From Lacinutrix sp. C3R15 (lineage in GTDB: Bacteria; Bacteroidota; Bacteroidia; Flavobacteriales; Flavobacteriaceae), in NCBI RefSeq assembly GCF_018860825.1, contig NZ_JAHKPZ010000034.1:248001-312000 (forward strand): a DNA stretch of 64,000 nucleotides. Direction: 5' to 3'. Positions 45,776 to 54,711 of this stretch are shown one piece after another. Numbering within the stretch: the stretch's first letter is position 1; every line of letters begins with the position of its first letter. Both the position numbers and the translations under genes were made by a program. The notes under the pieces were generated by a model. That model saw only the letters and a program-made list of their open reading frames with translations, was not told the origin of the DNA and searched no databases.

Positions 45776-46135
45776 TTAATTAACCACCTCTCTTTGTGTT
45801 CCTACTCTAAAACAACGCTCTTCACCCAGATATAATGGGTTACCATGTTTTTCTGACCAAAAGCCTTCTAAAATATCTTTTGTAATGCATTTATACACCA
45901 CAACGCCTTTATATATTTTGCCATCCTCTCCTTGATAATTAAAATTAATCACCAATATATTATTTTTGAAAAAGCCAGCACCTAATTGCTCTTGGTTATT
46001 GTTGATTGTCCATTTGGCAAGGATTCGGTTGTTTTCATCTAAGGTTAAATCCATTGTACCTTTGTAGGTTACAGCTGCTTCGTCTTGGTTGCTACCTGTG
46101 ATATTGTAGGTTCCTGGCAATTCGTTTATAGTCAT
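45776..46135 (-). CDS. Hypothetical small beta-rich protein
   Basis: A 119-residue cytoplasmic protein with no signal peptide. It begins ELPGTYNITGSNQDE and continues with alternating hydrophobic/polar segments (MDLTLDENNRILAKWTI, GVVVYKCITKDILEGFW). These suggest a small beta barrel of lipocalin or avidin-like type. No family is assigned. It stands alone between tRNA-Ser flanking debris and the cytochrome peroxidase, with long non-coding flanks on both sides. It may be accessory. Confidence 0.55.
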   Translation of the reverse strand: MTINELPGTYNITGSNQDEAAVTYKGTMDLTLDENNRILAKWTINNNQEQLGAGFFKNNILVINFNYQGEDGKIYKGVVVYKCITKDILEGFWSEKHGNPLYLGEERCFRVGTQREVVN

Positions 46136-46316
46136 ATAATCTTTAGTATGTATTCCTTTATGAGTTAGCCTTTCTATATCACTAGCAAAAGTAATTAATC
46201 TGTAAAAATTACCAACTCCAAAACCACTACAGTCTTAAAATTAAATCGCTTCACACCATTTATATAAAGTAACATGAAGCGATAACGTATTCTTAGTAAA
46301 CATTAATAATTACAAT

Positions 46317-48143
46317 TTATTTTTCTATAAAATCAGCATCGGTTAAGGTTTTCATAAATGCCACTATACTCTCTTGTTCAGCCTTAGTAAGATTTAACGC
46401 ATCAAAAGGCAGGGTTTGAAATTCTTCATGAATACCTATTCCTTTTCCTCCACCACGATTATAGAAATCAACCACCTCTTCTAAAGTCTTATAAACACCA
46501 TTATGCATGTAAGGTCCTGTTACATTAGTATTTCTAACTGTAGGGGTTTTAAAAAAATGTTTTCTTTGATCGGTACCAAACACATTATAACGTCCTAAAT
46601 CATCACTAATAACCGCGTTAATAGTATCATTTGTTTCTGGTACACCAAGCAGTTCTACTTCTGTATCCTTATAATTAGGAGGAACCGTACCATTAAATAA
46701 AGGTGGAAAATGACAAGTGGCACAAGCAGCCTTACCCATAAACAGATTAAACCCTTGTTTTTCTTCTGCTGTTAAAGAAGACTCGACTCCTTCTATATTT
46801 TTATCAAATTTAGAATTAAAATCATTTAGACTTCGAACATAACTAGCAATAGCATGTCTGATATTAAAATCAATACGCTTGTTGCCATATAAACTATCTA
46901 TAGCAACTTTGTATGCTGGATTTTTTAGTACACGACGTACTATAGAATCCATTGGTAAATTAAATTCATCATGATTTTCAGCTACACCAACAATTTGCCC
47001 TTCTAAACTTGCTGCGCGTCCATCCATAAAAAAAGATTGTTGATACGCACTATAAGTAAGCGTTGGTGAATTTCGAACTTGTCGTGCATCAAAAGTTTTT
47101 CTACCATCGGTAAAAGCTTTTTCTTCAATATGACAACTTGCGCAAGCCATATCTTTACTTCTAGATAGAGCCTGGTCATTAAAAAGTGCCTTTCCAAAGG
47201 CTTCCTTCTGTTTTAAATGAAGCGTATCACTCTTATAGTCTGAAAAATACAATACATTTACCGTATTAGCACCAAAAAAGGAGGAAGCGTTATTAGATAT
47301 AGCCATTTCAAAAGGAAAGTTTACCTTCCAATCTTCCTGAGTTTTTAGTAATAACTTTAATTGAGCATCGGTGTAATTTTTTATAAAATTAAAGCGATCA
47401 AAAGTATCAAAATCCGAATCCAAAGCCGCAATACCTTCTTTAAAAGAAGCTCTCAAGTCTTTATAAATTTCTATAGTACTAAACTTATCTTTACAAATAT
47501 CTATCAATGCTATAAGCGTCTGGGTGGTATATTGACTTTCGGTTAATGCTTGCCCTAAAACAGGCGAATCAAATCCTGTGATACCAGTGGCTGCAGTTCG
47601 CATAATTTGATCTCTAAACAACCAAATAAGATGGTAATCTTTTAATTTAATATGTGTATTACGCTGCAACAACTTCAATCGATCAGAGGTAATTGTTAAT
47701 GCATTATGTAATGAAGCTTCCTCTCCTTCTTCCTCGTGCAATAACTCTTCTATCACTTGAAAACCAAATGGATTTCTAATTTTTATATCTGTTAAATCCT
47801 CTTCCTGCACCTGTAAGATATTTGGAGCATTTAAAGATTTAAAATTATTTTTATCTATAGCAGCCAACACAGGCTCCATTGCCTTAAAATGCTTACGTGC
47901 TTTTTTATAATAAGCAATACGCTGCTCTGGATTTTTGGATATAGAGATGGAATCTAAAAAAGTAATACAACGTTTTAATTCTGAATTATAAAATGAAGCT
48001 ATTTTTTTATTGGTAGCACCCATATTTTTGGTAGCATCCATATTTACGAATTCCGTCTGCTTTTTACACGACACTGTAATGAAAAGCAAAAGACATATAC
48101 AAAACGTATATGTCTTAGCTTTCATAAATATTTTATTATTCAT
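46317..48143 (-). CDS. Di-haem cytochrome-c peroxidase family lipoprotein
   Basis: A 608-residue predicted lipoprotein (VSCKK lipobox); an alternative start is MKAKTYTF at 48125. The C-terminal 330 residues are a CcpA/MauG-type peroxidase. Two haem-binding CxxCH motifs are visible, CASCHIEEKAFTDG near 335 and CATCHFPPLFNG near 475, with MHNGVYKTLEEVVDFYNRGG near 552. The N-terminal 270 residues are helical with no haem motif and resemble imelysin-like regions (NPFGFQVIEELLHEEE). The gene starts 12 bases after the PhoX-like lipoprotein gene and is surely co-transcribed with it. Confidence 0.85.
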   Translation of the reverse strand: MNNKIFMKAKTYTFCICLLLFITVSCKKQTEFVNMDATKNMGATNKKIASFYNSELKRCITFLDSISISKNPEQRIAYYKKARKHFKAMEPVLAAIDKNNFKSLNAPNILQVQEEDLTDIKIRNPFGFQVIEELLHEEEGEEASLHNALTITSDRLKLLQRNTHIKLKDYHLIWLFRDQIMRTAATGITGFDSPVLGQALTESQYTTQTLIALIDICKDKFSTIEIYKDLRASFKEGIAALDSDFDTFDRFNFIKNYTDAQLKLLLKTQEDWKVNFPFEMAISNNASSFFGANTVNVLYFSDYKSDTLHLKQKEAFGKALFNDQALSRSKDMACASCHIEEKAFTDGRKTFDARQVRNSPTLTYSAYQQSFFMDGRAASLEGQIVGVAENHDEFNLPMDSIVRRVLKNPAYKVAIDSLYGNKRIDFNIRHAIASYVRSLNDFNSKFDKNIEGVESSLTAEEKQGFNLFMGKAACATCHFPPLFNGTVPPNYKDTEVELLGVPETNDTINAVISDDLGRYNVFGTDQRKHFFKTPTVRNTNVTGPYMHNGVYKTLEEVVDFYNRGGGKGIGIHEEFQTLPFDALNLTKAEQESIVAFMKTLTDADFIEK

Positions 48144-48155
48144 GCTTATATTTTA

Positions 48156-49649
48156 TTATCTATCTAAACCTTTAATAACGTAAAGCATTGAACCTTCTTT
48201 AGCATTAGACAAGTTAGGATTAGCTAATGGATCTGTAAAAGATGTTCCGTCAGCAGGATTCCAACCATGATTTTGTGTCATCACTAAAAAGGTATTCTCT
48301 CCATTGTTTACAACCTCAGTAACATCAATCATACCTGTAATTTCCCAAGTACTTGAAGTTGTACCATACCCTAAACTCTCTGCTCTGCTTTGGTCTGCTT
48401 CTAAAACTGTTTTCAATTCCCCTGTATTTAAGTTGTATTGGTAAAGCTTAGCATAACCATTTACTGAAGTATCTAAATATCCATTAGGATCTTCTTGAAT
48501 GTACGCATAGTTTTCAGTCACTAAAATATTATCTGGTGAATGAAATCCTTCTGCCACACCACCAACAATATCACCATCTAAAACACAAGTAATTGTTGCA
48601 GGACCTGTTGGATCGGTTTCATTTAATGTTACTTTGTACACACGACCTAAAGCAGATCCTTTTCCTGTTAAACTAGCAGAAACACGCCCTGTAACACAAA
48701 AATAAATTTCTCTTTGGTTTGCTGCAGAACCTCTTCTCCAATCAATATCTTCTAGTCTAGAGAATCCCATAACCCCTTTGGTTTTTGCCTCAGCATCTAA
48801 AGCATCTATTTCTGTTTCATCTAATGGAACAAATTCAGCACTATACGATGTTCCTTCTACCATATCCATTTCAAAATCGATACCATCAGCTGTCACTTTT
48901 AATCCGTATAATTGACCTCCATATAAATCTCCACGATTACCAACATACATTCCTAATTGACCAGAAGGAACAGAGTTGTCTGCATGATCATCTCCAATAA
49001 AAACAACCGTTTTATCTGCATAAGCATCTTTTCCTATTGGAACCGCATTTTCTGTAGACCATTGCCCTAAAGCTGCTAAAGTCTCTCCTACACTAGCATC
49101 CTCTACACTTTTATTAGGATCTACTGCAAATACTCCTTTTGAAGCTCCTCCCCATTCTCCTCCTGAAAGGTATAATGGTCCAAACCCATGCTCTTCTGGT
49201 GTTACTAAAGTACCTGAACACATTGCTGTTTCTGCAGTTGCTGTAGCATTTAATATATATTCACCATGATATGGTCTTAAGTTTTCGTTTAACAAAATTC
49301 TAGCTATAGAATAATCTGCTTCAATATTATTAATTAAAGTAAAAGTATTATCGCCATTATTAATTAATCCAGCGCCATCTGCCATAGACCCATAAATAAA
49401 ATTTGGTGTATTTGGAATAATATCTTCTGAAGTTAAAAGCGTAGAAATTCTAAGGTTGATAAACTGATCTGTAACCTTTAATAAGGTAGGTGTTTGTGAT
49501 GCTGTTAAGTAATCTGAAATATCGTCTCCATCTTCTCCGTCTACACCGTCGATTCCGTCCTTTCCATCTTCAATGTCACAACTCACAACAAGTGCACCTG
49601 ATGCTGTGATAACAAATGCTAATAAAAATAGTTTAAAAATTTTGTTCAT
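48156..49649 (-). CDS. Lipoprotein with collagen-like stretch and PhoX/DUF839-like domain
   Basis: A 497-residue predicted lipoprotein (VVSCD lipobox near residue 24). Directly after it lies a short Gly-x-x run (GKDGIDGVDGEDGDD, residues about 29-43) resembling collagen. The main domain contains MCSGTLVTPEEHGFGP near 145, GRVYKVTLNETDP near 345 and HSPDNILVTENYAYIQED near 372. This pattern recalls PhoX/DUF839 beta-propeller proteins, some of which are calcium-dependent phosphatases. The match is by eye and moderate. It is first gene of a two-gene unit with the cytochrome-c peroxidase. Confidence 0.65.
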   Translation of the reverse strand: MNKIFKLFLLAFVITASGALVVSCDIEDGKDGIDGVDGEDGDDISDYLTASQTPTLLKVTDQFINLRISTLLTSEDIIPNTPNFIYGSMADGAGLINNGDNTFTLINNIEADYSIARILLNENLRPYHGEYILNATATAETAMCSGTLVTPEEHGFGPLYLSGGEWGGASKGVFAVDPNKSVEDASVGETLAALGQWSTENAVPIGKDAYADKTVVFIGDDHADNSVPSGQLGMYVGNRGDLYGGQLYGLKVTADGIDFEMDMVEGTSYSAEFVPLDETEIDALDAEAKTKGVMGFSRLEDIDWRRGSAANQREIYFCVTGRVSASLTGKGSALGRVYKVTLNETDPTGPATITCVLDGDIVGGVAEGFHSPDNILVTENYAYIQEDPNGYLDTSVNGYAKLYQYNLNTGELKTVLEADQSRAESLGYGTTSSTWEITGMIDVTEVVNNGENTFLVMTQNHGWNPADGTSFTDPLANPNLSNAKEGSMLYVIKGLDR

Positions 49650-49682
49650 AATTTAAGGTTTTAAGTGGTTATAATGTGAACA

Positions 49683-49710
49683 CAAAACTACTTTTAGCCT
49701 CTTATAAACT
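49683..49710 (-). promoter_or_regulatory. Putative promoter of the PhoX-like/peroxidase unit
   Basis: On the minus strand TAGTTTTG (49690-49683) is an exact TAnnTTTG. The -33 position holds TTT rather than TTG. Just upstream are an inverted repeat AAGTTA-CCGC-TAACTT (49737-49752) and the palindrome TTAACGTTAA (49751-49760), possible operator sites. Confidence 0.4.
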
Positions 49711-49760
49711 TGTTAATTAATAAAGATAGTTTGATTAAGTTACCGCTAACTTAACGTTAA

Positions 49761-50036
49761 TGACATTACCACACTATTACCAACACCTACCATTTTAAAA
49801 TCTAATGTTATGTAAAAATTAAGGAGGATTTAAAATATCCATGCCGTATTACATTATAAAAAAGCAAATTTCACCTTTTCTCATAATGTAAATCATTAAA
49901 CCTCAACGCTTACTAAAAACAAACTTCAACTATGTAAATTATAATACACATCCTTATGTGTTGATTTACATATCTAGCTTGCACAAAAATGTCGGAGTTG
50001 GTTACATTGGGTTGATTTGTTTCGTTTGGAAGTAAT
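49761..50036. other. Non-coding, probably decayed sequence
   Basis: A/T-rich sequence upstream of the PhoX-like gene and before the WG-like remnant. I see no open frame, RNA fold or clear repeat. Confidence 0.4.
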
Positions 50037-50370
50037 TTACATTTCTAATATAATTATTCCTTTTTCATTAATGATTTGTTTTGTGCCTTCGAAAGTATAT
50101 ACTACAGCAAATCCATTATAAAAAGGTTCAATCATAGTATATCTTTCTTTATATAGCTCCTTTCCTATCCTATAAATACAATATGATGGTCTACTAATTT
50201 ACTACAAAGTTATTGTTTTTAAATCTTCATTAATTTCAAAGTCTTCTCCCAATTCTACTTCTATAAAATCCATATCGAAGTCCTTGCTGAAACAATACAT
50301 TATATGAGTTATAATCTTCATTTTCTAAAAACCCCATATTATCTCTAGTAGAACTAAAGCTTGATTTCAT
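50037..50370 (-). pseudogene. Remnant of a WG-repeat-like protein, frameshifted
   Basis: On the minus strand ATG 50370 opens MKSSFSSTRDNMGFLEN. The plausible coding frame then shifts by one to CFSKDFDMDFIEVELGEDF and meets TAG-TAA at 50204-50199. The same frame continues to a stop at 50039, including MIEPFYNGFAVVYTFEG and QIINEKG, which look like WG-repeat units. One shift plus two stops argue for a decayed gene. The two halves could also come from two different genes. Confidence 0.45.
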
Positions 50371-50414
50371 TAAAGTTCTATTCCTGCCCTATTATTTTAT
50401 TTATAACTTATATT

Positions 50415-50780
50415 CTATGCTTGTTTGATAAGTAAAAAAGCTGCTTCAAAAACATCTTTTACGCCTTCACCTGATAAGGCATCATCTTCAATTTGCTTAA
50501 TGGCGGTTTCTACTTCAAAGTCAGATTTTGTGCTTGTTCCTATAAACTTATTAATGCGTGCTTTTACTGCTTGAAAAAAGGCAACCTGATCTTTTATGTT
50601 ATCTGCTTGTGGACTAGGAATAGACATGGTAAACAGCTTAGGTAAAAGGGTAACTTCTTTTAAAAATCTATTTTTTAAATCTTCACTTTAGAATATAAAA
50701 TTCTGTGCAGATAGTAGTATTTGTAGTTTTATATTGGTTTCTGATGAAAAGTTCCTTTTATAATCATAGCCATGTAATTC
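50415..50780 (-). pseudogene. C-terminal remnant of a type I restriction enzyme HsdR subunit
   Basis: The frame from GAA 50780 reads ELHGYDYKRNF, then KLQILLSAQNFIF and a TAA at 50690-50688. In the same frame it continues SEDLKNRFLKEVTLLPKLF and MSIPSPQADNIKDQVAFFQ. It then reads AVKARINKF and FEVETAIKQIEDDAL, and ends abnormally at FLLIKQA (stop 50415-50417). This string of motifs fits the C-terminal region of HsdR (the DUF3387 area), by recall of family sequences. The helicase and nuclease parts are gone, with an internal stop and an aberrant end. No hsdM or hsdS is present. Confidence 0.7.
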
Positions 50781-51087
50781 TTAGTATTGTTTGTTTAAGT
50801 ACTACTAATTAGTTTTAAAAAGGGAGAAGCTAAACATATAAACTTTTTAAAAACTAGGTAGTTATTATATCAAAAATATATAGTCTTATAAAAGTATAAT
50901 ACTTAGGTAATAGTGCCTTACGGAAAACCTAAACAGCAGCTTTTTTTAATTGTACAGCTTCTTTTCTGGAAAGCATGGTTCAAAACGTTTTGTGTTTTCA
51001 TTATTTTTGGTAAGTTTTTTTAGCTAAAGGCGTCTAAACCTTTATCTTTAAAAGCATATTTAACAATTTAACAAAGAAAGGAACTAT
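50781..51087. other. Non-coding region upstream of msrB, likely part of a decayed locus
   Basis: About 300 A/T-rich bases between the HsdR remnant and msrB. Short minus-strand open stretches exist (for example MLSRKEAVQLKKAA) but stop quickly and match nothing I know. The msrB promoter must be here; no consensus -7 is evident. Confidence 0.4.
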
Positions 51088-51549
51088 ATGATGCTTACTT
51101 GGAAAAATGTAATAGATTACACGGTTAATGGCAACCCTACTCCAGATAAAAGAGTAGAAAAAACCGAAAAAGAATGGCAAGCACTACTCACTCCAGAACA
51201 GTTTAGAGTGACCAGACTTAAAGGAACCGAAGCTCCTCATAGTGGTGCACTTTGTACTATTTATGATGAAGGTCAATATAATTGTATTTGTTGCAATACG
51301 CCTTTGTTTGACTCTAGCATAAAATTTAGCTCTGGAACTGGTTGGCCTAGTTTTACGCAACCCATTAAAGAAAATGCTATTAAGTATATAAAAGACACTA
51401 CGCATGGAATGATTCGTGTAGAAGTACTTTGCAATACCTGCGATGCGCATTTAGGACATATTTTTCCCGATGGTCCAGAACCTAGTGGATTACGTTATTG
51501 TATAAACTCTGCTTCAATGCAATTGAATACCGATACTAATAATGAATAA
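51088..51549 (+). CDS. msrB: Peptide-methionine (R)-S-oxide reductase MsrB
   Basis: It repairs R-methionine sulfoxide in proteins. Two zinc-binding pairs are present, CICC near residue 69 and CNTC near 115. The substrate-binding SSGTGWPSFTQPI lies near 81, and the catalytic cysteine is in GLRYCINSASM near 138. Length 153 residues, no signal peptide, so it is cytoplasmic. Its 3' end overlaps the msrA start by 8 bases, which fixes the two as one unit. It is the first of five same-strand genes devoted to oxidised-protein repair and related redox work. Confidence 0.96.
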   Translation: MMLTWKNVIDYTVNGNPTPDKRVEKTEKEWQALLTPEQFRVTRLKGTEAPHSGALCTIYDEGQYNCICCNTPLFDSSIKFSSGTGWPSFTQPIKENAIKYIKDTTHGMIRVEVLCNTCDAHLGHIFPDGPEPSGLRYCINSASMQLNTDTNNE

Positions 51550-52078
51550 AAACGTACAATTAGCCACAGTTGGCGGTGGTTGCTTTTGGTGTACCGAAGC
51601 GGTATTTCAAGAAGTAAAAGGCGTAGAAAAAGTAATTTCTGGCTATGCTGGCGGAACAGTTCCTGGACACCCAACCTATAGAGAAATATGTTCTGGGTTA
51701 ACAGGGCATGCCGAAGTTGTTCAAGTTACTTTTGATGCCAATGTAATTTCTTACCAGGACATTTTAGTTATTTTTATGACTACGCATGATCCTACTACTT
51801 TAAATCGTCAAGGTGCAGATAGAGGCACGCAATATCGTTCGGTAATTTTTTACCACAACCAAACACAAAAGGAAATTGCAGAAACGGTTGTTAAAGAAAT
51901 TGCTGTTTATTATAATAACCCTATTGTAACCCAAATTAGTGAGGCGCCTATTTTTTATGAAGCAGATGCCACACATCAGGATTATTACAAAAACAACCCA
52001 GAGCAAGGTTATTGCAGTTTTGTTATTCATCCTAAATTAGCTACATTAAGAAAACTGCATGCAGACAAATTAAAATAA
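51542..52078 (+). CDS. msrA: Peptide-methionine (S)-S-oxide reductase MsrA
   Basis: It repairs S-methionine sulfoxide. The catalytic site is GGGCFWCTEAVFQEVKG near residue 12, with the nucleophilic cysteine in GCFWC. GYAGG near 34, GHAEVVQVTFD near 60 and a late cysteine in EQGYCSFVIHPKL near 160 complete the family pattern. Length 178 residues, no signal peptide. It overlaps msrB by 8 bases. A second, divergent MsrA paralogue lies 2.6 kb downstream in the same cluster. Confidence 0.96.
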   Translation: MNKNVQLATVGGGCFWCTEAVFQEVKGVEKVISGYAGGTVPGHPTYREICSGLTGHAEVVQVTFDANVISYQDILVIFMTTHDPTTLNRQGADRGTQYRSVIFYHNQTQKEIAETVVKEIAVYYNNPIVTQISEAPIFYEADATHQDYYKNNPEQGYCSFVIHPKLATLRKLHADKLK

Positions 52079-52115
52079 GCATAGCAGGTATTCATAGCTT
52101 TAATGACAGAAAATA

Positions 52116-53678
52116 ATGAAACTAAATATAAAAGACCGGTTTAATAAAGAGTTACCTGCAGACCCTATTCTTGTACACAGCAGAAGACAGGTAGAAAAGG
52201 CATGTTTTTCTTATGCTACACCAAAAAAAACAGCAAAACCAAAACTATTACACGTGTCTCCAGAAATGCTAGATGCACTTGGCCTAACGGCAGAAGATGC
52301 TAAAAGCAAAACGTTTTTACAGGTATTTACTGGCAATGCCATTTTACCAGATACCAAACCATACGCCATGTGTTATGGTGGTCATCAATTTGGTAATTGG
52401 GCAGGACAATTAGGAGATGGTCGCGCTATTAATTTAGCCGAAATAGAACACCGCAACAAACACTGGTCCATACAATTAAAAGGTGCTGGCGAAACACCGT
52501 ATTCTCGTACTGCAGATGGTTTGGCTGTTTTGCGTTCTTCTGTTCGTGAGTATTTATGTAGCGAAGCTATGTATCATCTAGGTGTACCTACAACCAGAGC
52601 TTTATCTTTAGCTTTATCTGGTGATGAGGTATGGAGAGATATGCTGTATGACGGCAATCCTGCTTATGAAAAAGGTGCTATTGTTTCTCGTGTAGCTCCT
52701 AGTTTTTTACGCTTTGGTAACTATCAAATACTGGCTGCTAGACAAGACAGTAAAACCTTAAAAACACTAGTAGATTATACTATTAAACACCATTTTTCGC
52801 ACTTAGGAAACCCTTCTAAAGAAACCTATTTAAAGTTTTTTGAAAGCGTACTTAATAACACTTTAGAGATGCTTATTCATTGGCAGCGCGTTGGCTTTGT
52901 GCATGGCGTAATGAATACAGACAACATGTCTATTCTTGGGCTTACCATAGATTATGGTCCTTATGGCTGGCTAGAAGGTTATGATCCAAACTGGACACCA
53001 AACACTACAGACAGACAGTATAAACGCTATGCTTTTGGCGCACAATTAGAAATTGGTTTGTGGAATTTATTGCAACTTGCAAATGCATTATACCCTTTAA
53101 TTGAAGAAGCCGAAGGATTAGAAAATATTTTAAATACTTATAACGAAAAAGCTGCAGAGCAATACATAACCATGATGCGAAGCAAATTAGGATTGCTTTT
53201 AGAAGATGAAAAAGATGTAGCGCTAATTTTTACACTAGAAGAAATTTTAAAGCTATCGGAAACCGATATGACCATCTTTTTTAGAAATTTAAGTAATTTT
53301 TCTGCCGAAAACCCTTCGGAAGGATTACAAATTATAGAAGAAGCTTTTTATGTTCCTACGGAAATTTCTGAAGTAATAAAAGAAAAATGGAACACCTGGT
53401 TTACAGACTATGCTGCTCGTTTACAACAAGAAAGTATTAGTGACCAAGAAAGAAAACAAAAAATGAATCTGGTGAATCCTAAATATGTGCTCAGAAATTA
53501 TATGGCACAATTAGCCATAGACGATGCCAACAAAGGAGATTATAAACAAATAGATGTGCTATTCAAACTTCTAAAAAAACCTTATGACGAGCAGCCAGAA
53601 AATGAAAAATGGTTTGCGAAACGTCCCGAATGGGCAAGACATAAAGCAGGCTGTTCTATGTTATCTTGTAGTTCATAA
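52116..53678 (+). CDS. selO: SelO/YdiU family protein adenylyltransferase
   Basis: A pseudokinase-fold enzyme that transfers AMP to serine, threonine or tyrosine of target proteins, linked to redox control (glutaredoxin targets in E. coli). Landmarks are MCYGGHQFGNWAGQLGDGRA near 85, QLKGAGETPYSRTADG near 120, SSVREYLCSEAMYHLG near 141 and HGVMNTDNMSILGLTIDYG near 265. The protein ends in SCSS, with cysteine at the position of selenocysteine in animal SelO. Length 520 residues. Its place in the msr cluster fits a role under oxidative stress. Confidence 0.94.
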   Translation: MKLNIKDRFNKELPADPILVHSRRQVEKACFSYATPKKTAKPKLLHVSPEMLDALGLTAEDAKSKTFLQVFTGNAILPDTKPYAMCYGGHQFGNWAGQLGDGRAINLAEIEHRNKHWSIQLKGAGETPYSRTADGLAVLRSSVREYLCSEAMYHLGVPTTRALSLALSGDEVWRDMLYDGNPAYEKGAIVSRVAPSFLRFGNYQILAARQDSKTLKTLVDYTIKHHFSHLGNPSKETYLKFFESVLNNTLEMLIHWQRVGFVHGVMNTDNMSILGLTIDYGPYGWLEGYDPNWTPNTTDRQYKRYAFGAQLEIGLWNLLQLANALYPLIEEAEGLENILNTYNEKAAEQYITMMRSKLGLLLEDEKDVALIFTLEEILKLSETDMTIFFRNLSNFSAENPSEGLQIIEEAFYVPTEISEVIKEKWNTWFTDYAARLQQESISDQERKQKMNLVNPKYVLRNYMAQLAIDDANKGDYKQIDVLFKLLKKPYDEQPENEKWFAKRPEWARHKAGCSMLSCSS

Positions 53679-53750
53679 TACTTTAATAATATAAATACAT
53701 CAATTGCCTGTAATTTACAATTAAGCAATTAAAACACTAAAAAAAATAAT

Positions 53751-54692
53751 ATGTTAGGACTTGGAACCGCAGCATTAGGAAGACCACAATACATTAATAT
53801 ACGAAAGGATAAAACCTCACATCCTACTTTAGAAAAATTTAAACAAGAAAGCTTTAAGGTATTAGAAAAAGCGTATCAATTAGGCGTTCGGTATTTTGAT
53901 ACTGCTCCTGGTTATGGTTTAGCAGAAGATTTATTATTACAATGGTTACAAACTAAAAACGATCCAAGCCTTCAAATAGCTACAAAATGGGGTTATACCT
54001 ATGTAGCTAATTTTGATGCCAATGCAAAAGTGCATGAAGTAAAAGAACACAGTATTGAAAAACTAAAAGAACAATGGCAAGTATCTCAAGCATTTCTTCC
54101 GCATTTAAAAATATATCAAATACATTCGGCAACCTTAGAAACAGGTGTTTTAAATAACACTAAGGTTTTACAGCAATTAGCCTTTTTAAAAAAGGAACAC
54201 GGCTTACAAATTGGAATTACCACCACAGGAAGCAACCAATTAGAAGTACTAAAAAAAGCAGTAGACGTTTCGGTTGCTGGTGAACAGCTGTTTAATAGCT
54301 TTCAGATTACTTATAATATTTTAGATCAAAGCCTAGAAACTATGGCTAATACACTAATAAGACAAGACAAGAAAGTTATTATTAAAGAAGCTGTAGCCAA
54401 TGGCAGAATGTTTAGAAACAACAACTATAACCATTACTCTAAATTATACCATACGCTAGAAACCTTAGCTGCAAAACACCAGGTTGGATTAGACGCAATA
54501 GCCTTAAAGTTTTGTCAGCAAAACATTAAAAACAGCATGGTTTTAAGTGGCGCATCTACTATAGAGCAGTTACAATCTAATCTTCAAGCAGCTAAAATCA
54601 CCTTATCTGAAGAAGAAATAAACCTGCTTAAAAGCTTTAAAACAAGTCCTAATTTTTACTGGCAAGAAAGAAAAGAATTAGCGTGGAATTAA
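53751..54692 (+). CDS. Aldo/keto reductase family protein
   Basis: A 313-residue cytoplasmic NAD(P)H-dependent reductase with the AKR barrel. The catalytic aspartate and tyrosine lie in YFDTAPGYGLAEDLLL near 46, the lysine in IATKWGYTY near 75 and the histidine in YQIHSATLE near 119. The opening LGLGTAALGRPQYI is the usual cofactor-side strand. Substrate unknown. It sits between selO and the second msrA on the same strand with short gaps, so it is likely part of the same stress unit, perhaps clearing reactive aldehydes. Confidence 0.88.
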   Translation: MLGLGTAALGRPQYINIRKDKTSHPTLEKFKQESFKVLEKAYQLGVRYFDTAPGYGLAEDLLLQWLQTKNDPSLQIATKWGYTYVANFDANAKVHEVKEHSIEKLKEQWQVSQAFLPHLKIYQIHSATLETGVLNNTKVLQQLAFLKKEHGLQIGITTTGSNQLEVLKKAVDVSVAGEQLFNSFQITYNILDQSLETMANTLIRQDKKVIIKEAVANGRMFRNNNYNHYSKLYHTLETLAAKHQVGLDAIALKFCQQNIKNSMVLSGASTIEQLQSNLQAAKITLSEEEINLLKSFKTSPNFYWQERKELAWN

Positions 54693-54711
54693 ACACATAA
54701 CACCTTTTTTT

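Noticed and set aside
50781-51087. Short minus-strand frame MLSRKEAVQLKKAA as a further hsd fragment
   Set aside because: Too short and without recognisable motifs.
53650-53678. Selenocysteine in SelO
   Set aside because: The C-terminal SCSS is encoded with ordinary cysteine codons and no in-frame TGA is used.
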